64,000 bases of DNA from Symsagittifera roscoffensis (taxonomy: Eukaryota > Xenacoelomorpha > Acoela > Convolutidae), in assembly GCF_963678635.1 (NCBI RefSeq), contig NC_087070.1, forward strand, positions 22,553,419 through 22,617,418, read 5' to 3'. Positions 47,395 through 57,059 of this stretch are shown in pieces. The notes below the pieces were generated by a model, which saw nothing but the letters and a program-made list of their open reading frames with translations, searched no databases and had not been told where the DNA came from. Each line of letters begins with the position of its first letter. The first letter of the stretch is position 1. The translations under genes and the position numbers were made by a program.

Positions 47395-48250
47395 AAGTAA
47401 GGAACAACTAGTGAAGCGGGGAAAAAGCTGGGTTTATTCAACTTTAAGGAGGCAGAACGGTTTGTTCTGAAAAACATACAAAAATGCTAATTACACTAGC
47501 GAAGCGACAAAGAAACTGCGTTTAACCAACCTTACGGAAAACTGTTTGACAAAAATGCTAGAAACACTTGCGAAGCGAGAAAGAAGCTGGGTTTAACCAA
47601 CTTTAGGAGAAAACTTTAAGATGAAAAGCTCTATCGAGCAATCGAGAAAAGCTAGAGATGACTAGCAAGCGAGACAAAAGCTGGGCGGAACCAACTTTCA
47701 GGAGAAGTGTTTACATTTACGAACAAACGGAAAATGCTAGAACTACTAGCAAAGCGACGATAAAGCTGGGCTTAACCAACTTTAGGGAGAAACGTTTGCT
47801 CTGTCGAGCAAATGAAAAAAGCTAGAGATGACTAGCAAGCGAGACAAAAGCTGGGGGGAACCAACTTTCAGGAGAAGTGTTTGCACTTAAAAAAAATTGG
47901 AAAATGTTAGAACTACTAGCAAAGCGACAAAAAAGCTAGGTTTAACCAACTTTAAGAAGAAAGTTTTTCTCTATCGAGCAAACGAGAAAAGCTAGAGATG
48001 ACTAGCAAGCGAGACAAAAGCTGGGCGGAACCAACTTTCAGGAGAAGTGTTTGCACTTACGAAAAAACGGACAATGCTAGGACTACTAGCAAAGCGACGA
48101 GAAAGCTGGGTTTAACCAACTTTAATTAGAAAAGTTTGCTCTGTGGAGCAAACGAGAAAAGCTAGAGATGACTAGCAAGCGAGACAAAAGCTTGGCGAAA
48201 CCAACTTTGAAGACGTACGTTTGATCTGACGAACAAACTAGTAAGGCTGG
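47395..48250. repeat. 170-bp tandem array (two 85-bp half units)
   Basis: GCTAGAGATGACTAGCAAGC recurs at 47651, 47821, 47991 and 48161, an exact 170-bp spacing. Between these lie related half units with CTAGAACTACTAGCAAAGCG, AAAGCTGGGTTTAACCAACT and GCTCTGTCGAGCAAA, so the basic period is about 85 bp. Degenerate units extend left to about 47395. The array abuts the 5' side of the minus-strand BEL/Pao element and may be part of its LTR or leader. No coding capacity is seen. Confidence 0.85.
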
Positions 48251-50317
48251 AAGGCGATCAGCGTAAAGCTCGAAACAAGCTTTGAAATAATTTTGTAAGG
48301 TAACAAAAGCTCCGATAAATTGAAAACATCTTGTTGAAGTGGGTTGTAGGATGCCCTAGCAACGCACCGTTCCTGACGACAGTCCGCGTTTCATATTTAA
48401 AAAATATTGTGCGTGATGTTGCCTAAAAACGTTTTTTTAGTCTATGTGAGTTAAGGCAATTAAACATCGAATTTTGAATTTGACAGCAGTTTTTTTTGTG
48501 TGTGTAAGTGAGAACTTTTGTGAAGCCAATAGAAAAGTTCAACTGACTTTGAAACCTTGGTACATTGATTAAGAAACCTTAATACGCGTACTGTTTATTT
48601 CTATTCCATTTTGAAGTTTTGCAGAACTTTTAACAACCTTGTGTTTGATTGTAATGTTTAGATGAGTTAGGAACTCTACACTGCAATTTTTAAAAAGAAG
48701 TCTAAATTAATGTTTTGGGTCAGGAACACAAAGCTTAAAAATGCAAAAAAAAAAACTTTTTTTTTTCAAAATCTATCGTTGTTTCCCCGAGCAGTTTTTC
48801 AGTATTTTAATTTAGTGCAGCCAGAAACGTATCTAAAAACTTTGATGAAATTTTTCTGACGTATGAAAAGATAAAGCAACATAAGAAAATGACATTTATG
48901 TATTTTTGTTTAAATCACAACTTTTGAGACGAAAAACTGGCTTCGGTGCTTTGAGTGAAAAAAGCCTCACTCACAATTTTGAGTAAAATTTCAAATCAAA
49001 CTCGTACTTGCAACCAATACGACAATGAAACGCAGCCATAACTAATTGTTTTTTTTTTGTATGCATATTGTATGAAGGATAGTACAGGTTTTGAAAAGAT
49101 CTTGCCTGGTCCTGATCCCTTTTGAAAACCTGGATGAATTTGGCGTGGTGTACTGGTATTGTGCAATCCCAGTACTAAAAAAGCCTCAAAGTGTGGAATC
49201 TTGGGAATACCCCAGAAGCTCGAATTCATGGGGGCCTACTAAACTCGAAAGTCCTTTAACTGCTACTGGATAGAAAAGTTGGTCGAGCTCTAAGGTGGAT
49301 CCAGCAATTTTTTTCCAATTATATAACTTTTTTTCGTGTCCGGTAGTGACAGAAATTTGATCTAAGTTATTTTCATTTGCTTACTTTTTTTCAGAATGAT
49401 AAATAAATCTTTAAAAAACTGAATGGATCTAAAATCAACATCTGTTAGAAAATGAACATTGATCTGAGAAAAAACGATGGAATGAGTGTTTGCATTAAAA
49501 AATAGACTAAATTTCCGGAAAAAAATTCCGAAAAATAAAATATTTCAGTTCTTTTGAAGTCATCTCCCACGCGCTATATAAAGTACAAAGTCATATATTT
49601 CGCATGTCGCATAGATCAAACATCATGCTTGAATTGAAATTGGAACTATTTCTAAGACGGATTAAACCTCCGTGTACTCATTATTTACATGATTTATTTT
49701 GCGTTAATTGTCCCATCTTCTTTGATAAAATCAATTTTCGAAACATTTGGTGTTTTTTGACACCAAAAAAAAACGGTTGCCTCATTTGAAAATCTCTGCG
49801 TATCTTAGGCCATTACCATCGCAATTTTTGAGCGGAATATACGGATTTAGAGAGTTGTTATTATTCCATGGAAAATTTTGATCACACTAAACTGGTACTC
49901 AAAACTGGCAACTTATTTTTTTTCAAAATTGATAAGATATCCTAAAATGAGTCAAATTTTGATTGGCTTAGATTGTTTCAATCCTTAAACTTTCAACTGG
50001 GAAAATAATTCTAGAATTAGTGGAATCTGATTTTTTCCAAAAAACTGGATCTAAGATTTTGCAGAAGAGGCTGGCAAGCTTCAAGTTTTAACTTTTATCA
50101 AAAGGATACAAGTTTTAACTTTTATCCTTTTTAGACCAATCAAAACCCTCTTCCTAAATTCCTAAATCTCTCAAGATGAAATGAAGAAACTTTCCTGCAT
50201 AACAGGTGAACGTTTAGAGAAAAAAAAAACAAAAAACGATGTTTTTAACGTTTTTGAAATATTGACGAAAAAGTGCGTTTTTGGCACGCGTTTCATTCTC
50301 AAAATTAGTATAAATCG
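48251..50317. other. Mostly AT-rich spacer with one GC-richer block
   Basis: The block at 49080-49290 is GC-richer, with open frames on both strands (49091-49273 plus, 48996-49229 minus). It is preceded by a TACAG acceptor-like end on the plus strand. Peptides such as WYCAIPVLKKPQSVESWEYP match no family known to me. The remainder holds nothing recognisable. Confidence 0.3.
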
Positions 50318-50857
50318 GAGCCTATTTGGTTTTGCTCCGACTTTAGTAGTAAAAGTAACGAATATTTGTGCTCGGGGTGGGTGTTTTTGTCTTCAGACAT
50401 ATTTCAACTTTTTAACTAGCCGTTTTTGACGGGATTTTTTAAATATCACTCAAAAGGTACTGTTGTCCTGAGATTAAATTTGAAATGATATTTCAACTGT
50501 GATCATTATTTGTAAAGTTATGGGGGTTTAAAAATTAGTTTTGGCCAATTTGGGACAATTAAAGCGTGATTTTTTTCGCGCTATTAACGCGTAAGCGGAT
50601 ATTTAATCAGTCTTAGAAGTCGTTCCAAATTGGTTGAAAGAAGCTTATGTACCACAATTGATTTGTTACAAGAAGTGTAGTTTATCCTTTTGTACTTTAT
50701 GTGGCGTGTGGAGAGATGATTTAACGAAAAAACTCAAATTAATGAAAAAAAATTTGATTTTTTTTTACATTTGTTTTTTTAATGTTATTACTGCTCCATA
50801 GACCGGAAAAGGCAGTCGGAACCTTCAGGGCTTCGCACTGATACGAGCAGTTTTGTT
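50318..50857 (+). repeat. Hairpin-ended dispersed repeat, copy 3
   Basis: It starts GCTCCGACTTTAGTAGTAAA and has the family words ATTTGTGCTCGGGGTGGGTG, TTTCGCGCTATTAACGCGTA and GGCAGTCGGAACC, with terminal CGAGCAGTTTTGTT. One arm of the 3' hairpin is mutated (GGGCTTCGCACTG). Confidence 0.5.
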
Positions 50858-51107
50858 CGACTTGAAGTTTCATCATTTTAATAGACGGCTATTTTGGCAT
50901 ACATCTTGACATCTGCTGAAAAAATTGAAAAAAAAATTGAAACAAAAAATAAACAATTTTTAAATTAGAGACTTTTCCTTTTTCTTTATTTTATGCAACG
51001 ACACACTGCTGATTTAAAAACAAAATTAATCGGAACTTTCAGCTTAGCTTAAAAAACAGCAAACCATTTTTATTGATTTGATCCTCAATTTTAGATTTTC
51101 AATTTAA

Positions 51108-51282
51108 ATGGAGGCTAGCTAATCGGCCGTATTAATTTCGTACGACTCAAATTTTGATACTTGATTTTTGATATTGTTCAAAGTTTATAGTTTTTGAATT
51201 TTTTTTCCCAGAAACTATTCGATATAAATAAAAAAGCAGTTGGAACTTTCAGGGCTTTGCCCTGATATACGAGCAGTCTTGT
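51108..51282 (+). repeat. Hairpin-ended repeat, 3' fragment of a second subfamily
   Basis: It shares GAGGCTAGCT, TTCGATATAAAT(T)AA, CAGGGCTTTGCCCTGATATA and CGAGCAGTCTTGTT with 53998-54153. The hairpin here is perfect (CAGGGC, TTT, GCCCTG). Confidence 0.5.
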
Positions 51283-51294
51283 TTCTGATATTGG

Positions 51295-51612
51295 TTGCAG
51301 TTGAACTTCATCCGTTTGATCACGCTTTCGCCTTGTCTCAAGATGCTTTTATCTTTTTTTGAAGCCAAACACAGACTATGCAATCAATTTCTGCTTTCAA
51401 AATGTCCGCTCTTATCTTGCATGGATAATCCGGCTTATGTGGAAGATTTCTGGTTTGCTCTGAAAGAGTCCAACAATATGCGAGGTTTATTTCTAATAAC
51501 AAAAACAAAATTTCGTCTCCCCACCACTAAACGTTGTGTTCATTTTATATCAACGATGAAACCTTTCCGTAGTCAAAATAGAAATCACAGTACAATTAAA
51601 TTACGGAGTTAA
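51295..51612 (+). other. Unrecognised 105-codon frame
   Basis: The peptide includes FFEAKHRLCNQFLLSKCPLL and a YVEDFWFALKESNN segment. An AATATGCGAG/GTTTAT donor-like site at about 51485 would end an exon in phase 1. It starts immediately after a hairpin-ended repeat. No family was identified, and it may be a 5' exon of the gene that uses 51694-51799. Confidence 0.25.
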
Positions 51613-51693
51613 TCTCAGGGAAATTTTATTTATGATCTCTTTTCTGGGTTAAGCTGCATTTTGCCAAATAGGAATATAATTTGTTTTTTAATA

Positions 51694-51799
51694 GCCAGTC
51701 AATCGCATCTTCTGACGATTATCTTCAGAAGATGAGTCAAAACCGAAGCAGAAAGAGCGATAAATCGTCAACGTCTTCATCCGATACGTCAATAGAAAA
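51694..51799 (+). CDS. Convincing internal exon, Ser/Lys-rich protein of unknown function
   Basis: A T-rich tract ending TTTTTTAATAG precedes 51694 and a strong donor AAAAG/GTAAGCG follows 51799. The frame reads SIASSDDYLQKMSQNRSRKS then DKSSTSSSDTSIEK. An internal ATG at 51732 could be the start codon, making this a first coding exon encoding MSQNRSRKSDKSSTSSSDTS. Serine-rich basic sequence of this kind is common at the disordered ends of nuclear or signalling proteins, but no function can be assigned. The downstream exon was not found within the next 2 kb. Confidence 0.45.
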
Positions 51800-51859
51800 G
51801 GTAAGCGACTTCTTTTACATACTTAATAAAAAATTAAGAGCTATGTACCGAGAGCGTGG

Positions 51860-53660
51860 CTAAGGAATTCTTAAAGATCGCACGGACAGTTTGGGCCTAG
51901 GAAAATTACGAAGAAAATTGATTTGAAAGTTTTAAAGTTTTGTTTTAAATTGGAAACTTGTATCTCATAATTTAAGTCAGATTGCTCGAATCTCAGGGCG
52001 AAAATTCTGACTGCCCTGTAAAGGTCTCGAACTGCTTTGTTAGAAAAAAAACCTTCGAAGCTATATATTTTCAGTGTTTAGTTCGTACCCAAAAAACCAA
52101 TTGAAATAATTGAGCATTAAATTTCAAGTCAATTAGGATCGATCTGGATGTATTTAGATTGAGGCGCTTTGTAGAATTGAACTCAGAGATTTGAGATCTT
52201 TTTTGAGGAAAAAGTTTGTTTAAAACTATTGTTTCGATTAGAGAAATTGTCAGAAAAAAATCAACTCATGCATTTTTTTTCTTAGTTTCTTCCAACACCA
52301 TCAATAATCTCAAATAAAAAGGATATGTTTGCTCTGACTTTCTAAAACACAAAAGAAAAAAGAATAAAACTCGGTGCAGTTTTGTATCGTTTTTGTTGAG
52401 ACAATATTCAACTTTTTGACGGTATTTTTTTCAACATCATTGAGCTCAAAAAAACTTATTTCAACCAGGGGACCCGTTGGATCTGTTTTTGCAAAAACCT
52501 CCTGAATTTGTAAGAAAAATCAGTTTGGTCATACGGTGATGGACTTGTTGAATTGTTCCTTAAGAAGTTTGGGATTTCACAAAGGTTTATACAGGTTGAT
52601 TGAGGGGATATAAGCCACGCCCATTGAAAGGCTCAACGAGTTTCTTCAGTTGAAATTCATTTTTTCACTATCTTTAACGAGCAATGAAGACGCAGTAAGA
52701 GAATTGATAAATAAAAATCTCTGGTGTTTCATAAGACTGCTCGTACATCAAGGCGAATCCCTGAATGTTCGGCCTGAATTTTAAGGTCAATTCAAACGTT
52801 TCTTGGATGAAACTTGACAAACTTATCGAAAAAAAACTTAATTTTTTCCATTTTTTCTTATATTTATCCTCCACACGTTTCTGTAAACTACAAAAATCTG
52901 TATTTAGTGTCTTGTATCCTAATAATATGACTGAAATACTTGCCTCAAAAATGCCGAAAATTCAAAGATAAAACGTCGAAAAATGACTGAAAAAAAACAC
53001 CCACAGCATAAAAATTCGAAAGTCGGAACAAGACTTTTTGGGAGAACACTTGTAAGATTACGGTGGCAACTTATATGTTCAAGGTAATGGTACATTTAAT
53101 TTTCCAGCCCGCTGAACGCCAGTAATCATAAAACGCTCATATTAAGTTCGCCCGAGATTATTCGTTACGGAAATTCCCTGGTTTTAAAGTAGTTGTCAAA
53201 GAAATTGCTGAGATACTCAGTTTCAAGCAGAGAGAGCGCTGCATGTTGTGATTTTGCTACTGCACATCAGTAATGTGATGTAACCTTCAGTGAACTACTC
53301 TATTTACATTATACCATCGTCTAAGGTCACGGTATCTAACACCTTCGGTACACCGCTGAGAGATCAGACAAACATAAATCTATGTAGATCTCAGCAGCTC
53401 TTTAAAGAGAAAATTATTTATTCAAGAACCAATTCAGTTCTTTAGAATTACAATTTAGTTTTCCATCAAGATACCTCGTAGGATATCACATATGTATAAA
53501 AATAGACACGACTGACCTATCAGGGCAAAACCACGTACGTTCTGACTGCCCATCGATGTCTTTGAAATTGTCATTTTACTAACAATTCGGCGCCACACAC
53601 AAAAAGCAAAGTTCAAGTTGATGGTTTTAGCAATTAGATCCGTATTATATACACCAAAGT
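51860..53660. other. AT-rich spacer, nothing recognised
   Basis: Short frames at 52674-52874 and 52765-52971 have no signature. At 53015-53037 the reverse complement of the hairpin-ended repeat's border words (AGTCTTGTTCCGACTTTCG) appears as an isolated 20-bp fragment. Confidence 0.35.
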
Positions 53661-53667
53661 TGTTGCC

Positions 53668-54153
53668 TCATTGCTCCGACTTTCGAAGAAAACGGAAAAC
53701 TTATGCTCGTTGTGTTTTTTTTTCATTCAGTCAATTTTCGCCGATCGAAATAATAGTTTCCAACAAAAATTTTTATACTCAGTCGAAGATATCGACTTCA
53801 AATTTTAAAAAAAAATATTTTACCTCCGATGTTTTTTGTAAAGTTCTGCGGGTTTGAAAATTGCCAAGTTGGCCATTTTCTTACTAAGTTGTGCGCGCTT
53901 TGAGGAGTTTATTCATAATGCTGAGAGCGTAACGCGAATTAATTTTGCGTGGCATAACAAAATTGTTCTGCACAACAAAATTGTTCTGAAATGAATTGAG
54001 GCTAGCGGAACGACTCAAAATTTCCCACTATGATATTGTCCAATTTTTATAGATTTTCAATAACTTCTCCCAAAAAGCATTTGAGTATTTGATATAAATT
54101 AAGGGGCTGCCGGAACATTCAGGGCTTTGCCCTGATATACAAGCAGTCTTGTT
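53668..54153 (+). repeat. Hairpin-ended dispersed repeat, diverged copy 4
   Basis: It starts GCTCCGACTTTCGAAGAAAA and ends with CATTCAGGGCTTTGCCCTGA and CAAGCAGTCTTGTTT. The interior keeps only the general layout (CTTCAAATTTTAAA, TTTTTTGTAAAGTT). It belongs with the fragment at 51108. Confidence 0.45.
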
Positions 54154-54372
54154 TGACTTTGGAACAGCTTCTGGGTCGATTCAATAGTCGCTTACGCGTT
54201 AATAGCACGATAGTTCTCGCGTGTTTTGATCCCAAGCTGGCCAAACTGGCATTACCAGTCAAACCCCCATTACTTACTTAAATTAATCATACGCTAGGTT
54301 GAAATTTAAGACTGAGCTCAGGACGTCAATGTTTTTCAGTTGGTATAACAAATTCTGCTCAATAATATTTTT
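54154..54372 (-). repeat. Inverted fragment of the hairpin-ended repeat
   Basis: TCGCTTACGCGTTAATAGCA, CTCGCGTG and AAACCCCCATTACTTACTT read as the reverse complement of the CpG-rich centre of copies 1-3. It lies back to back with the copy at 53668, giving an inverted pair. Confidence 0.5.
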
Positions 54373-54656
54373 TCTTAAAATTTAAAATTGGTCTGGAGAA
54401 AGAAAGAAAGAAAAATAGACGACAAAATTAGACGATTGTAAAATAACCGAACTTAGACGAGAAGTATTTTATGAATTTAGGCAAAAAAACTCGGCAAACT
54501 ATTAGAGTTAACTCAAAAAAAATTGGTTTAGAATGAAGTTAAACAAAAACAAAAGGCTCATATTATCAGAGGACTGAAAGAGTTATTTTTTAAATTGATT
54601 ATAAAACGATGAATGAAATATTTCAATTCATTTTTGAAATGCATAAAATATACAAC

Positions 54657-55339
54657 TGTGACATTATTAATCTTATTTGTGATTGGACAACTAGTGTTTA
54701 AATATTGTAAATTGATGAGTATTTTTAGCCAACATTTTTTGCATCCAAATTATGGCCTAAATTCAATTACTTTTTGATTGCCTAATTTGCTTGTCACCTA
54801 GTTTTCTAGCCCCCAGTACAACCAAATGACTTGCATCAATTCAAATTGGAACACAGTAATTCTAATACTTAACAATAATAGTTGAATGTCGAAAATTGAC
54901 AGAACCAAAAGAACAATTGACAATCATAGTGGAACCTGATCTAAACTACATTTTATGATTGGATAATTTAGATATTTTACCAATGTAAAGTATTTAATAT
55001 TAACCAATCATGATCCATCTAACTAACAACCCACTTATTTGTAAGTGCTGAAGTTACTTGTAATTTCAGCACCAGAGAGATTTGAATTTAACTTAGAAAT
55101 TAGTTGGACTCTCCCGAGCACTTCAGCAACCGCAATAAACCAGTATACCCTAGATCTATTGAGCCTAGCAGAGACTAGTTAAACAACCTGAGACTAGATA
55201 GTATAAGAGTAAGATTAGGATCGGTATTAGACTAAGAAGTTGCACGAATCTATCCGGCCGAAAATAAGATAGCGTGACGAGCAGACGGTGTACCCTATCC
55301 GAAATTACTCTATGAGTTAACCAACTCGGTTCTAACTCA
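54657..55339 (+). repeat. Possible 5' LTR of the Ty3/Gypsy-type element
   Basis: If the primer binding site proposed at 55342 is right, the LTR should end just before it. The sequence there is TAACTCA, then TC, then TGG, with the expected terminal CA at 55338-55339. An AATAAA signal lies at 55133. The left border is a guess: TGTGACATT at 54657 begins with TG. The 3' LTR is outside the window, so no LTR-LTR comparison is possible. Confidence 0.3.
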
Positions 55340-55341
55340 TC

Positions 55342-55363
55342 TGGTGCGACCCTAAGTCTCGAA
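55342..55363 (+). promoter_or_regulatory. Candidate tRNA primer binding site
   Basis: TGGTGCGACCCTAAGTCTCG followed by AAC begins with the TGG that pairs with a tRNA 3' CCA. Its complement contains GTTCGAGA, like a T-loop. The T-stem pairing is not perfect, so the tRNA species is not assigned. Confidence 0.35.
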
Positions 55364-56591
55364 CAAGACCTTAATAGCTTAGAATTAACCAAAATAGATT
55401 AGAAATTAGACAAAAACATTTACAAAATGTTATACGACAATAATTTAATCGAAATGTCTCTACGACTCAATAGATCAGAGCCAATATTCCGAACCATAAC
55501 AGAACTACCCGGAATTGGAAGAAGACCTCGAACCAGAGACGACATACGACAAAGTAGAAACTTGCCATATAGCTATATGATAGTTAGGCAAAAACCAGAG
55601 CAAACTTTTATATTTAGAATACTACTGGCAATGAATTTAGATTTTCATTTGCAAACATAAAATCTTGAAGTTAATCTTCAAAATCATTACAGGCGCTAAA
55701 CAAAATTATTAATATACAATAACGATTGATAAAAAGATCTAAGATCGTTTTCTAAAATTCTGCAGTAATATACAAAACATGTTTGAAAAATATTTATTGA
55801 AAAATAAAAATAAAAATTAGTAGCATGACAATAAATGGTTAGTAATCATAAATCATCCTGTTGTTCCAGCTCCATCATCTAAAACATAACAGCAATCATA
55901 AACCCACTAATATCATCAAAACACTAAATCTTTCCTTTACACACATTTAAAAATTTATTAAAACTTAAATTCACTTAATTTTAAAACCAGATCATCAAGG
56001 CTTATCCTTGGATCTTAAATCATTTTCTACTTAATTAAATTTCAAATTTGATCATCAAGGCTTATCCTTGGATCAAACAGAACAACTTTGTTCTCCCCCA
56101 CCCACTTAATTAGTGTCTAACGACCTCAAACGTCGATTCACTACCCAACCCTTTCTAAAGACCTAAGACTAATAGAAATTTTTAAACAAAACTAATCATT
56201 CAAATTAGGATAAACAGTGAAGAACTTCGGTTATTCATCCTTCACTTGACCCCCCCTCTTACCAGACCCAGGATAAATCTTAGACTTAGTAAGTTTAAAA
56301 TAGTATCTAACGAACTACTCGCGTTCTAATTATACCTGAACCTTGTGGATCGATTTACTATTCTCCAACCCTTGAACACAATCACTACCCCTAAGTAAGA
56401 TTAAGTAAGTTAACACCTTAACTTATACTAGCCACGAGAAAGTAAAAAATCATTCTTCGGAATCGATATACTTTTCTCTCCAACCCTGAACAAATAGACC
56501 CAGGTTAAGCTAACCAAAAAATCGTAAGAACTAACAGTTTAGGAAAATAGAAATCATTTAACAACCTTTTGCATCCGTCATCCTAAACCTT
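55364..56591 (+). other. 1.2-kb structured leader of the Ty3/Gypsy-type element
   Basis: It contains a short frame at 55427-55660 (77 codons, basic, no known domain). Two identical 25-bp stem-loop words occur at 55992-56016 and 56050-56074 (GATCATCAAGG, CTTAT, CCTTGGATC). Loosely repeated modules follow, with (G/A)T(G/A)TCTAACGA, CGAT(T)...ACTA and CCAACCCT words near 56114, 56311 and 56460. A long leader with repeated stems could affect packaging, dimerisation or cap-independent initiation; which of these applies is not shown. Confidence 0.45.
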
Positions 56592-57059
56592 ATGTCATTT
56601 AAAAACCTAGGAAATAAACAAACAATCGTTTTACACAATTGTGAAATAGATAACAAAAAATACGACCTTGTAATCACACCTCATACACAAACAGTTGGAT
56701 ACATTCGAACAAAACGACAAACACTAAAGAGAAAAATAATAACTAAACAAAGACAAATAACACGAAAAAGATTTTCAAAAAATCGAAACGCATTTTCAGA
56801 ATCAGAAACCAACAGTTTAGACGAACTTTACAAACTAAAAGAATCAATAGATAAAAATTGCCCAATTCACGATCAATTATATTTCTCTGACTCAGAAACA
56901 ACTTCAAATTCATCACAAAGAGGAAAAAGAAGAATAAAAAAGCAGTACAAACACAAACCAGTACATTTATACAATTGGAATCAACCAATTCGACACATTA
57001 ATAATTACATATTAACAGTCATCGAACGAAAAAATGAGCTCAACGCACACTCCAGGTGA
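56592..57059 (+). CDS. Upstream basic ORF of the Ty3/Gypsy-type element (155 codons)
   Basis: The predicted protein is lysine/arginine-rich (for example TLKRKIITKQRQITRKRFSK and QRGKRRIKKQYKHK), with an acidic/serine patch between (FSDSETTSNSSQ). There is no membrane span, zinc knuckle or known domain. It could be a nucleic-acid-binding gag extension. The frame ends TCC AGG TGA at 57059 and overlaps the gag-pol start (57034) by 26 nt in the +1 frame. Base composition matches the A-rich sense strand of gag-pol, which supports it being part of the element. A +1 shift at AGG-T would fuse it to gag-pol; re-initiation at the overlapping ATG is the alternative. Confidence 0.55.
   Translation: MSFKNLGNKQTIVLHNCEIDNKKYDLVITPHTQTVGYIRTKRQTLKRKIITKQRQITRKRFSKNRNAFSESETNSLDELYKLKESIDKNCPIHDQLYFSDSETTSNSSQRGKRRIKKQYKHKPVHLYNWNQPIRHINNYILTVIERKNELNAHSR

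Noticed and set aside
47395-48250. CRISPR-like regular repeats
   Set aside because: The units are contiguous 85/170-bp tandem repeats without unique spacers, and the DNA is animal. No cas genes are present.
49091-49273. GC-richer 60-codon frame considered as an exon
   Set aside because: Both strands are equally open and no family is recognised. It is kept only as a note in the spacer entry.
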